NCBI GenBank assembly: GCA_905479495.1
Contig: CAJQMR010000004.1
Span: forward strand, 62,001 to 126,000
Origin: an uncultured Anaerolineae bacterium
GTDB lineage: Bacteria; Chloroflexota; Anaerolineae; Promineifilales; Promineifilaceae
DNA: 64,000 nucleotides
Direction: 5' to 3'
The notes beneath the pieces were generated by a model, which made no database searches, had not been told where the DNA came from, and saw nothing but the letters and a program-made list of their open reading frames with translations. The position numbers and the translations under genes were made by a program. Positions within the stretch are counted from its first letter, which is position 1. The number at the start of each line of letters is the position of its first letter. Shown piece by piece: positions 51,259 through 58,677 of the stretch.

Positions 51259-52302
51259 CTACTTCGTCAGGTAGTTCCGCACCTTTTCCGTTTCAACTTG
51301 CCAAATTGTTTGCGACTGATACGGTTTAAAACCCAGTTCGCGATTGATTTTTAGCATGGCGGCGTTGGAATCGGCGTTACCGGTACGGACGAAGTGGACA
51401 GACGGCCGTTCTGCCAAAACCTTCTCCAGCATCGCCGCCTTTAACCAACGGCCTAGCCCCTTCCCACGAAACTCAGGAAACACACCTGTGTCTCCCTGGC
51501 TGGCCACGGCTGGCCGGTCTGGCACAAACGCCAGTTCCGTATAGCCTGCTAGTTTGCCTGTAGTCCTTTCCTGCACATAAAACGTCCAACGTTCAATGCC
51601 CTGCGCTTCCAGATTTGCCTCAATTTGGCGCAGCTGCTCCCCTGTAACATGAAAATCTTCTACCTCCAGATCATCGTACGGCTGCTGATTCATCACCTCA
51701 TGCAGAGCGACAATTTCGTCCAGCTGTGCTTCCGGGTAGGCACCTCGCCATAGGCCCAATTCAAATTCCACCGATTGCTTCTGGCCACTTTGCAGCCAGC
51801 GGTTCATTAAGTCCTGGTCCAAATCAGCCAAAGCCAGCTGATTAATATGCGTGGCCATGCCCCGGCTGCCACCCAATCGCTCCATGAACTCGTCACCAGC
51901 GGGCACACGGCCGTTTGTATTCCCCACCAACAAGCGACGCCCCTGCGCTTCAGCCACAGGCACAATCAGGGACAACAACTGGCGGGCAATGCCTTGCTGC
52001 CGGTAAGCAGGCAGCACGTCAACAACCACCTGGGCCAGGTGTTGGTTATCGTCACTTTCTGTGTAGGCGATGAGACCTTTGGCGAGTACGGCCGTTTCGG
52101 CCGCATCCCACACCAGCCACATCCGCATCTTTAAAAACGGCGGAATGGTCTGCCAATCCGCCTTCACCGACGCCAACGATTTAGGCGGGTCTTCCGGCAG
52201 CCGTTCGGCCCGCATTTCATTCTCATACTGGTGCAGGGCAACAAACTCTGCTTCCGTTGCTGTACCCGGATCAAATTCTCGAATTTTATAAGCCATACTC
52301 AT
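51259..52302 (-). CDS. Double GNAT-domain acetyltransferase
   Basis: A 347-residue protein with two GNAT folds. The first (about 1-165) has [19 protein letters not shown], the acetyl-CoA loop (Q/R-x2-G-x-A pattern); the second (about 180-330) has [21 protein letters not shown] and ends with [15 protein letters not shown]. Tandem GNATs such as mycothiol synthase often keep one active half; here the loop is present in both. The acceptor is unknown. GAGG lies nine bases before the ATG at 52302. Confidence 0.87.
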   Translation of the reverse strand: MSMAYKIREFDPGTATEAEFVALHQYENEMRAERLPEDPPKSLASVKADWQTIPPFLKMRMWLVWDAAETAVLAKGLIAYTESDDNQHLAQVVVDVLPAYRQQGIARQLLSLIVPVAEAQGRRLLVGNTNGRVPAGDEFMERLGGSRGMATHINQLALADLDQDLMNRWLQSGQKQSVEFELGLWRGAYPEAQLDEIVALHEVMNQQPYDDLEVEDFHVTGEQLRQIEANLEAQGIERWTFYVQERTTGKLAGYTELAFVPDRPAVASQGDTGVFPEFRGKGLGRWLKAAMLEKVLAERPSVHFVRTGNADSNAAMLKINRELGFKPYQSQTIWQVETEKVRNYLTK

Positions 52303-52463
52303 TGTTCATTACCTCACTGACACCCTTGCGATCCGCATGGCGTACACAACATCTTCCAATGCTAGTGAACCAGCAACACCGTGCTGATCAATCAACAGGG
52401 ACAAAAGCCAATTTCGTGACCTAGTTTGGACAATGATCAATCGAGTCGCCCAAACAAAATGAA

Positions 52464-54134
52464 TTATTCGGCCGTCACCATTGGCAAATAAACAAAATTG
52501 GACAAGAAAAGTGAATTTCCCTCACTTAAATACAGTTCCTGCATTCCATCTGTCTCTTGATCTGCCAGATATGCTATCCAGGTCCCATTTGGACTGATTT
52601 TGTTATTTAACTCCGACACATTACCGCCAGCAACCAACGCCGGGTTGATTTTGATGCTTTTGGTAGCTGGTCCCGCTACAGGCACAGCATAAAGATCGAG
52701 TGTGCCTGCACTTTCCACTTCGGCCGTGTACATTAGCCATTGACTGTTGGGGCTTGCGGTGATCCACGCAGTAACGTTTCCACCGCTTGCCAGAGGCAAA
52801 TTCAATTTTGTTTCAGCCCCAAGTGGACCTTCAATTGGGATACTGTACATTTCATACGCTTCGCCTATGTCCGGGCGAATAACAAAAACGACATTCGCTC
52901 CATCAGGTGTTGTCGTGTAAACCGCCAAATCCGCCCCAGCGGTAGACTGCGCTTCTAACAAAAGCTTGTTATCACTTTGCGTACCAGAAATAGGCACGCG
53001 ATACAAACGCTTAAAATCAGAAAATTCATAAAGAGCATAAACCAGATTCGCGCCATCTTCAGTAATATGCCAATGAAAGTCGCTCATATCTTGATTCACA
53101 GCTAAATCAACGCTTAGCCGAACACTACCAGAAGCAGGACCAGCAATCGACACACTGTAAAACTCTTTTTCATCACGTCCAACTAATTGAGCAAAATATA
53201 CAACTTTGCTGCTATCTGAACTGATAAAATATTTGCTATCCAGAGCATTAAACGGCTCCAAAGTTTCATTCAGTTTGACCCCAACATTGGCTGGCCCATT
53301 TATTGGAACACTGAAGAGCTCATCTCTATCGATAACTTCCGCATCCGCTTTATAAACAACGTGTGTACTATCAGGACTGATTGTGAAGGCATCGATCAGG
53401 GCAAACTCTATCAAGGGATCCGTTAAGGCCACTGTACTGGCAACAGGTCCCAATAAAGGCACAGAAAAAAATTGATGTCGATAGCCGCTCACGGTTGATT
53501 TAAATGCAGAATAAACAACCGTTTCACCATTGGCGCTAATGTCAAATTGAAAGACCTCTTCAAACTCTGCCGCAGATTCAAATAGTTTTTCACTAGCAGT
53601 AGCTGGACCAGCAATTGGCACCCTGTACAACTCATCAAAATTAACTCTCTCCAAATCGCCTTGGTAAATAACATAGTCACTGTCTGGACTAATTCTAAAA
53701 GTTGAGACATTGCCAAATTGCACAGGTGTCTCATTTAACTGCACACTCGCAGTTGAGGGACCAGTAATGGGAACACTAAATAATTCCGTAACACCTATTG
53801 CGTTTTGCTCGGCCTTGTAAACGACTCGTTGGCTATCTGGACTTATGAGGAATGAAAAAATATCTATTCCATCCGGTAAATCCTTGTTGAGTCGTACTGG
53901 TGTTCCGCCTGTTACTGGAACACTGTACAACTCAAATGATTCATCATTTTCCTGATCCGCTACGTAGACAATGTAATTTTCGTCTGGGCTGAACCTTGCC
54001 TGGACAACGTTCCCCATCGACTGTAGAGGACCGTTTAGCTTTGTTGATCCGGCATTAGCTGTAGTTGCAGCTTGGATGATCAACCCAAATAGAACAGCAG
54101 CACAAAGTAACCCAAAAGTTTTATAATGTTTCAT
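52464..54134 (-). CDS. Secreted TolB-like beta-propeller protein
   Basis: A 556-residue exported protein: signal peptide about 1-28, then about ten PD40/WD40-like units of the form D-x-VVYxAD...ELFSVPIxGPA. The repeats are unusually regular and fit one or two propellers. It ends SNFVYLPMVTAE; a final YLP hydrophobic patch is common in secreted Chloroflexota proteins as I recall, perhaps for surface retention. GGAGGAAAA precedes the ATG. Base composition is more A/T-rich than its neighbours and it has no full ACGGCCGT, only two TCGGCCGT near its 3' end, which suggests recent arrival. Confidence 0.78.
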   Translation of the reverse strand: MKHYKTFGLLCAAVLFGLIIQAATTANAGSTKLNGPLQSMGNVVQARFSPDENYIVYVADQENDESFELYSVPVTGGTPVRLNKDLPDGIDIFSFLISPDSQRVVYKAEQNAIGVTELFSVPITGPSTASVQLNETPVQFGNVSTFRISPDSDYVIYQGDLERVNFDELYRVPIAGPATASEKLFESAAEFEEVFQFDISANGETVVYSAFKSTVSGYRHQFFSVPLLGPVASTVALTDPLIEFALIDAFTISPDSTHVVYKADAEVIDRDELFSVPINGPANVGVKLNETLEPFNALDSKYFISSDSSKVVYFAQLVGRDEKEFYSVSIAGPASGSVRLSVDLAVNQDMSDFHWHITEDGANLVYALYEFSDFKRLYRVPISGTQSDNKLLLEAQSTAGADLAVYTTTPDGANVVFVIRPDIGEAYEMYSIPIEGPLGAETKLNLPLASGGNVTAWITASPNSQWLMYTAEVESAGTLDLYAVPVAGPATKSIKINPALVAGGNVSELNNKISPNGTWIAYLADQETDGMQELYLSEGNSLFLSNFVYLPMVTAE

Positions 54135-54205
54135 TTTTCCTCCGATGAATTAGGGTTTTGGCACTCCAAAGCAGGAAAAATTATAACATTCAACTTTTAC
54201 TTTTC

Positions 54206-54592
54206 CTATTGAATTCGGTCGGCCAAAGCGTCTTTCATGGCTTTATTTGCCTTAAGGACGCCATACACTTTGATCGACTCGAAGGTATCCAGGGCCAGCT
54301 CGGCCGACACATCGTCGGCGATAACCAGACTGCCCACGACCCAGGCGGAGATCTTTTCCCCGGCTGCCTGGCGCTTTTCCAGGGATTTACGGCCGTATGT
54401 CACCACCCCCACCACCATCGTCTTGCGGGTAACCGTTTGCTTCACCTCTTCCGTATGCTTATCCAGCTGGTTGCGAATGCCGGTGCGAATAAAATCGGTT
54501 CGATTAGAATAAAACCCTTCTTCTACCAGCAAATCAATCTTGCCTAAATCCACCACACTTACATTGATAGTCATTTTTTCACTGTCTGCCAT
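54206..54592 (-). CDS. Ribbon-helix-helix (CopG-like) regulator
   Basis: A 128-residue protein. The first 50 residues are an RHH DNA-binding domain (MTINVSVVDLGKIDLLVEEGFYSNRTDFIRTGIRNQLDK). The rest (VVGVVTYGRKSLEKRQ, SLVIADDVSAELALDTFESIKVYGVLKANKAMKDAL) is a second domain of unknown fold. ATG at 54592 follows GGAGGTAAAA. A 20-base palindrome lies 23 bases upstream and is the likely self-operator. No toxin gene is adjacent, so this is a stand-alone regulator rather than an antitoxin. Confidence 0.82.
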   Translation of the reverse strand: MADSEKMTINVSVVDLGKIDLLVEEGFYSNRTDFIRTGIRNQLDKHTEEVKQTVTRKTMVVGVVTYGRKSLEKRQAAGEKISAWVVGSLVIADDVSAELALDTFESIKVYGVLKANKAMKDALADRIQ

Positions 54593-54614
54593 TTTTACCT
54601 CCAAGCCATCTATT

Positions 54615-54634
54615 TACCATCCATATGGATGGTA
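54615..54634. promoter_or_regulatory. 20-bp palindromic operator for the RHH regulator
   Basis: TACCATCCATATGGATGGTA is a perfect palindrome. A spaced second copy of the halves (CATCCAT and GGATGGTA) lies at about 54680-54708. The arrangement suits a dimer-of-dimers RHH protein repressing its own gene. Confidence 0.7.
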
Positions 54635-54748
54635 TGCGGCATATATTACAGAAAACCAAGCTTCGTGTCAAGCGTTTTTCATCCATAAACCTTCCGCACG
54701 GATGGTAAATTGTCATTCATTTAAAAATAAAGGGTTCCTTCACTCATC

Positions 54749-54777
54749 TTGACACCTCACATGACCCTTTGTAAAAT
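54749..54777 (+). promoter_or_regulatory. Sigma-70 type promoter of the P450 gene
   Basis: TTGACA (54749-54754), 17-base spacer, TAAAAT (54772-54777). Transcription would begin near 54784, inside the Rex-type operator. Confidence 0.75.
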
Positions 54778-54781
54778 CTTT

Positions 54782-54799
54782 TTGTGAACTATTTCACAA
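54782..54799. promoter_or_regulatory. Perfect Rex-type operator over the P450 start site
   Basis: TTGTGAACTATTTCACAA fits TTGTGAA-n4-TTCACAA exactly. Its place over the predicted transcription start means binding would block the promoter. Rex senses the NADH/NAD+ ratio. Confidence 0.7.
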
Positions 54800-54876
54800 C
54801 TCGCTAATTTATTTGTACCGCTGCGGCAAACCAAACGAACTTGGCCAAGACTGCCGCCGCGTGCTTGGAGAAAATC

Positions 54877-56268
54877 ATGACAACTGCAACTGCGCCAACT
54901 AGGCAAAATCGCCCATCTCATCCCCCTGGCCCCATGGGCACCTGGCCTTGGGGCGTGCTCAAACGGTTTCAAGAAGAACCTTTGGGGGCCATGATGGACA
55001 TGTTTCATCAATACGGCGATGCCATTCGCTTCCGTGCTGCATTTAACTTTTACGGCTATCTCTTTTTCCATCCAGACCATTACAAACAGATTTTGCAGGA
55101 CAACAACCGTAATTACACCAAAATGCCTCATCCTTCACTGGCGCTGCTGCGGCCGGTAATCGGCAACGGCTTGCTTACCAGCGACGGTGAGTTTTGGCGG
55201 CGGCAGCGGCGGCTGGCGGCACCCGCCTTCCACCGCAAGCGCATTGCCTCTTTTGCCGGCACAATGACGGCCGCAGCCGACACAATGCTGGAAAATTGGC
55301 AGGCTCTGGCGAAAGACGGCCGTCCCCTCGACGTGAATGAAGCGATGATGCACCTGACGCTGGAAATTGTGGGCAAGACGCTCTTTAGCATCGATCTGAC
55401 CCGTGAGGCAGACACGGTTGGTGAGGCATTTTCGGTCGTTAATGAAGAAGTCGCCCGACTAACTGGCATTCCTTTTGCAGACATTGGCCTGAAGCTGCCT
55501 TTTTTGCCCAGTACGCGGACGATTAATAAGAACACGGCCGTTCTCACCAAGGTCGTCAATGGCATCATTCAGGAACGGCGGCAGTCTGGCCTGGAAACGG
55601 AGGATTTACTGGGCATGTTGATGGCCGCCCGCGACGAAGAAACGGGCGAAGGTATGAGCGATCAGCAGCTGCATGACGAAGTGATGACCATTATGCTGGC
55701 CGGGCATGAGACAACGGCCGTTTCCCTGGCCTGGACCTTTTACCTGCTCTCCGAACACCCAACCGTGCGCGAAGAATTGGAAGCGGAGGTAGATCAGGTG
55801 CTAAACGGCCGTCTCCCCACCATCGAAGACGTGCCCAACCTGCCCTACACCACGATGGTGCTGGAAGAAAGTATGCGGCTTTACCCACCCGCTTACGCCA
55901 TTGCCCGTTGGGGCAACGAGCCAGATGAAGTGGGCGGTTACGCCACCCCGGCCAACGCCGTCATCACCATGAGTCCTTACGTCACCCACCGCCATCCTGA
56001 CTTTTGGGACGATCCAGAACGGTTCGACCCGCAGCGATTTACCCCTGAGCGCAAAGCGGAACGGCCGCGCTACGCTTACCTGCCTTTTGGCGGCGGGCCG
56101 CGCCAGTGCATCGGCAATAACTTTGCCATGACGGAAGCCATCTTGCTGCTGGCCAGCATCGTGCAGCGCTACCGGCTGACGCTGGTCCCTGGCACAACAG
56201 TAGAACTAGAGCCACTCATCACCCTGCGCCCCAAGGGCCATTTGCTGATGACGTTGGCCAAAAGATAG
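54877..56268 (+). CDS. Cytochrome P450
   Basis: A 463-residue P450. I-helix AGHETTAVSL carries the oxygen-activating Thr, EESMR is the ExxR motif, and FGGGPRQC411IG holds the heme Cys. It resembles the CYP102/CYP4-like soluble bacterial class without a fused reductase, so a separate ferredoxin or flavodoxin is needed and is not nearby. Substrate unknown; fatty acids or terpenoids are likely. ATG 54877 follows GGAGAAAATC; the longer frame from 54841 would include the 5' leader. Control by a Rex-type site ties it to NADH supply. Confidence 0.93.
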   Translation: MTTATAPTRQNRPSHPPGPMGTWPWGVLKRFQEEPLGAMMDMFHQYGDAIRFRAAFNFYGYLFFHPDHYKQILQDNNRNYTKMPHPSLALLRPVIGNGLLTSDGEFWRRQRRLAAPAFHRKRIASFAGTMTAAADTMLENWQALAKDGRPLDVNEAMMHLTLEIVGKTLFSIDLTREADTVGEAFSVVNEEVARLTGIPFADIGLKLPFLPSTRTINKNTAVLTKVVNGIIQERRQSGLETEDLLGMLMAARDEETGEGMSDQQLHDEVMTIMLAGHETTAVSLAWTFYLLSEHPTVREELEAEVDQVLNGRLPTIEDVPNLPYTTMVLEESMRLYPPAYAIARWGNEPDEVGGYATPANAVITMSPYVTHRHPDFWDDPERFDPQRFTPERKAERPRYAYLPFGGGPRQCIGNNFAMTEAILLLASIVQRYRLTLVPGTTVELEPLITLRPKGHLLMTLAKR

Positions 56269-56279
56269 TTGCAAACCCG

Positions 56280-56311
56280 CAGTAGAGACGTTGCGTGCAA
56301 TGTCTCTACTG
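56280..56311. repeat. Hairpin CAGTAGAGACGTTGC type
   Basis: Arms 56280-56294 and 56297-56311 pair with one or two mismatches right after the P450 stop. I recall GTAGAGACGTTGC elements as common in cyanobacteria and other filamentous bacteria. It may end the P450 message. Confidence 0.75.
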
Positions 56312-56403
56312 CCGTACATAAGAAATCCATAACGCCATAGTCCTATCTGCTTCATTGTTTCCACTTTCCCCTTTATAATCGGCAAAGCAAATACACCATA
56401 TCC

Positions 56404-56431
56404 GTAGGTCAATTTTTAAAAATTGACCTAC
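56404..56431. repeat. 28-bp palindrome, second copy of the 5292 family
   Basis: Half-site GTAGGTCAATTTTT and its inverse with no loop, just before the ribosome site of the metalloprotease lipoprotein. Confidence 0.9.
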
Positions 56432-56448
56432 TCCTTAAGGAGAGCTTC

Positions 56449-58578
56449 ATGCACAATTGGAAACGCTGGATGTCCCTCACACTCTTTTTGCTGCTGCTGG
56501 CAGCCTGCACCCAAGACATCGAACCCACCCCAACCACCGCGCCGGAGGAGCCAGCAGAGCCAACGGCCGTTCCCACCGAAACATTAGAACCACCCACTTC
56601 GGAACCTGAACCAACAGCGACGCAGTCGTCGGTACCGGCTGAGGAAACGGCCGTGCCCACAGAAGAACCAGCACCGACGGAAGAACCAGCACCGGTCGGC
56701 TTTGAATGGCCTGCCCCAGCCATCGCCTACGAGGAGCTCAGCCGCGCGGCCGTAACGGAGGCAGAACAAACCACCTTTACCGATCTGGAAACCAACTACC
56801 CACCAGAACGGGATGACTTGGGTCTAGCCATCGCCTATCGTGGCCTCACCGAACTGCCGTCAGACCCGCCCGTGCCGCGAGAATATACCGTCGGTATTCG
56901 CGAACCCATATTTGTGCTAAACACCGATATCAACACGCTCTCGTCGCCGGATTTTGAGCTGCTGCACATCAGCGACCACGCCTACTTCTGGTTTGACACC
57001 ACGCCAGGTCTTTCCGAACCTGACAGCGATGAGTTGGAAGCAACCGGAGCCGCCTTCGACCAGATTTATGAAGAGGATACGGCCGTTTTTGGCTCAGAAG
57101 ACAATCCCGGCATCGATGGTGATCCCCGCGTTCATATCGTCAACGCCTCGCCCCTTTCCGTGTGTGATGTGGACGAAAGCACATCCCATTTGTGCGGTCT
57201 GGGTGGCTACTTTGGCTCCAGCGACATTTTGCCCAACGCCGTAGACCCCAGCTCCAACGAGCGCGAGATGTTTGTCATGAACGGCAGCTTCTTCGGCTCC
57301 AGCACCTACCTGGACATCCTGGCCCACGAATTCCGCCACATGATCGAATCCAACTACGACGCCAATGATTGGGATTGGGAAGTGGAAGGCTCCGCTATGC
57401 TGGCCGAAGATTTGCTCGGTTTTCCCACCGATCCCATCGCTCGGGGCAACATGTTCCTGGGCAACCCGGACCAGCAGCTCAACCGCTGGGTCGATGGCAA
57501 CACGCTGCCGTATTATGGTCAAGGCTACGTCATCAACCGCTACCTGTACAATCGCCTGGGACCAGAACTGTATCAGACGTTTGCCACCCACCCGGAACCA
57601 GGTTTTGCTGCTCTAGACGCCATCGCTGCCGAAAATGGTCTGGACTTTACCGGCATGTCAATCTTCCTGGATTGGTTAGCGGCGCTGGCCATTCACAGCG
57701 ATGAAAACGCACCTGAAATTTACCAGCTGCGCGACGGATTAGATACGGCCGCAACCACCGGCATCAACAACTTCCCCACCGCCATAGACAGCACCGTCAG
57801 CCAATACGCTGCCGACTACTACCGGCTCTTTGGCGACGGTCCCGTTACCCTGAACTTTACAGGCAGTAATCACACCCAGCTCATCAAACTGCTGCCGCTC
57901 TCTGGCGAGCACATGTGGCTGGCCAACCGGGCCAACTACAGCAACATGCGCCTCACCCAAGAATTTGATTTGAGTGGTGTAGACAGCGCCACCCTGGAAT
58001 ATGCCGTCTTCCATGAAATTGAACTGGGCTACGACTTTGCCTACGTTTCTGTCTCCACCGATGGCGGGCAAACGTGGCAAGGGTTGGTCGGCAGCCAGAT
58101 GCAGGGCGAATCTGTCAGCGACGATCCTTCGGATGTGGCTTACACAGACCGGTTCTACACGGGACGCAGTCGTGAATGGGTACAGGAATCTGTAGACCTC
58201 ACGCCTTACGCGGGACAGGTAGTACAGATTCGCTTTGAATATGTCACCGATCCGATTTTGACCTTTGGCGGCATTGCTGTTGACAACATCGCCATCCCCG
58301 AAATTGAATTTTACGACGATGCTGAAGGCGACAATGGTTGGACGGCCGAGGGCTTTGTCCGGGCGACTGGCTACGTGCCACAGCGCTGGCACCTCCTGCT
58401 GATCACCTACGAAAACGGTGCGCCTGTGGTCACGCCTATCGAACTGGCGGAAGACAACACAGCAACGGCCGAATTTTCCTTAAACAGTGATGGCGGTGGA
58501 CGGCCGTATCTCATCATCACCGCTACCGCCCCCATGACCCTGGAACCTGCTCACTACCAGTTTGAACTAACGCAGTAA
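56449..58578 (+). CDS. Lipoprotein zinc metalloprotease with immune-inhibitor-A-like C-terminus
   Basis: A 709-residue lipoprotein, lipobox AAC20, then a Pro/Glu/Thr spacer to about residue 85. The catalytic part has H293EFRH297 (LAHEFRHMIESNYDAND) and a downstream Glu in WEVEGSAMLAED, a zincin layout similar to the M30/M6 peptidases. Residues about 475-640 form a jelly-roll like that of immune inhibitor A (YVSVSTDGGQTWQGL, TPYAGQVVQIRFEYVTDP), probably binding sugar or matrix. It would digest proteins at the cell surface. AAGGAGAGCTTC precedes the ATG. An S41 peptidase lipoprotein follows. Confidence 0.83.
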   Translation: MHNWKRWMSLTLFLLLLAACTQDIEPTPTTAPEEPAEPTAVPTETLEPPTSEPEPTATQSSVPAEETAVPTEEPAPTEEPAPVGFEWPAPAIAYEELSRAAVTEAEQTTFTDLETNYPPERDDLGLAIAYRGLTELPSDPPVPREYTVGIREPIFVLNTDINTLSSPDFELLHISDHAYFWFDTTPGLSEPDSDELEATGAAFDQIYEEDTAVFGSEDNPGIDGDPRVHIVNASPLSVCDVDESTSHLCGLGGYFGSSDILPNAVDPSSNEREMFVMNGSFFGSSTYLDILAHEFRHMIESNYDANDWDWEVEGSAMLAEDLLGFPTDPIARGNMFLGNPDQQLNRWVDGNTLPYYGQGYVINRYLYNRLGPELYQTFATHPEPGFAALDAIAAENGLDFTGMSIFLDWLAALAIHSDENAPEIYQLRDGLDTAATTGINNFPTAIDSTVSQYAADYYRLFGDGPVTLNFTGSNHTQLIKLLPLSGEHMWLANRANYSNMRLTQEFDLSGVDSATLEYAVFHEIELGYDFAYVSVSTDGGQTWQGLVGSQMQGESVSDDPSDVAYTDRFYTGRSREWVQESVDLTPYAGQVVQIRFEYVTDPILTFGGIAVDNIAIPEIEFYDDAEGDNGWTAEGFVRATGYVPQRWHLLLITYENGAPVVTPIELAEDNTATAEFSLNSDGGGRPYLIITATAPMTLEPAHYQFELTQ

Positions 58579-58596
58579 AAACATAAATGAGGAGAA

Positions 58597-58644
58597 AGCA
58601 TCCTCAGATGCGGCCCGATTGAGCCGTTCGCATCTGAGGATGCT
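58597..58644. terminator. Hairpin AGCATCCTCAGATGCG
   Basis: Sixteen-base exact arms (58597-58612 and 58629-58644) lie between the two peptidase genes. No T run follows, so it may only reduce read-through, or belong to the dispersed-palindrome set. Confidence 0.7.
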
Positions 58645-58677
58645 CACTCCTCAATCTCAATTGTTGGAGAAGACATT

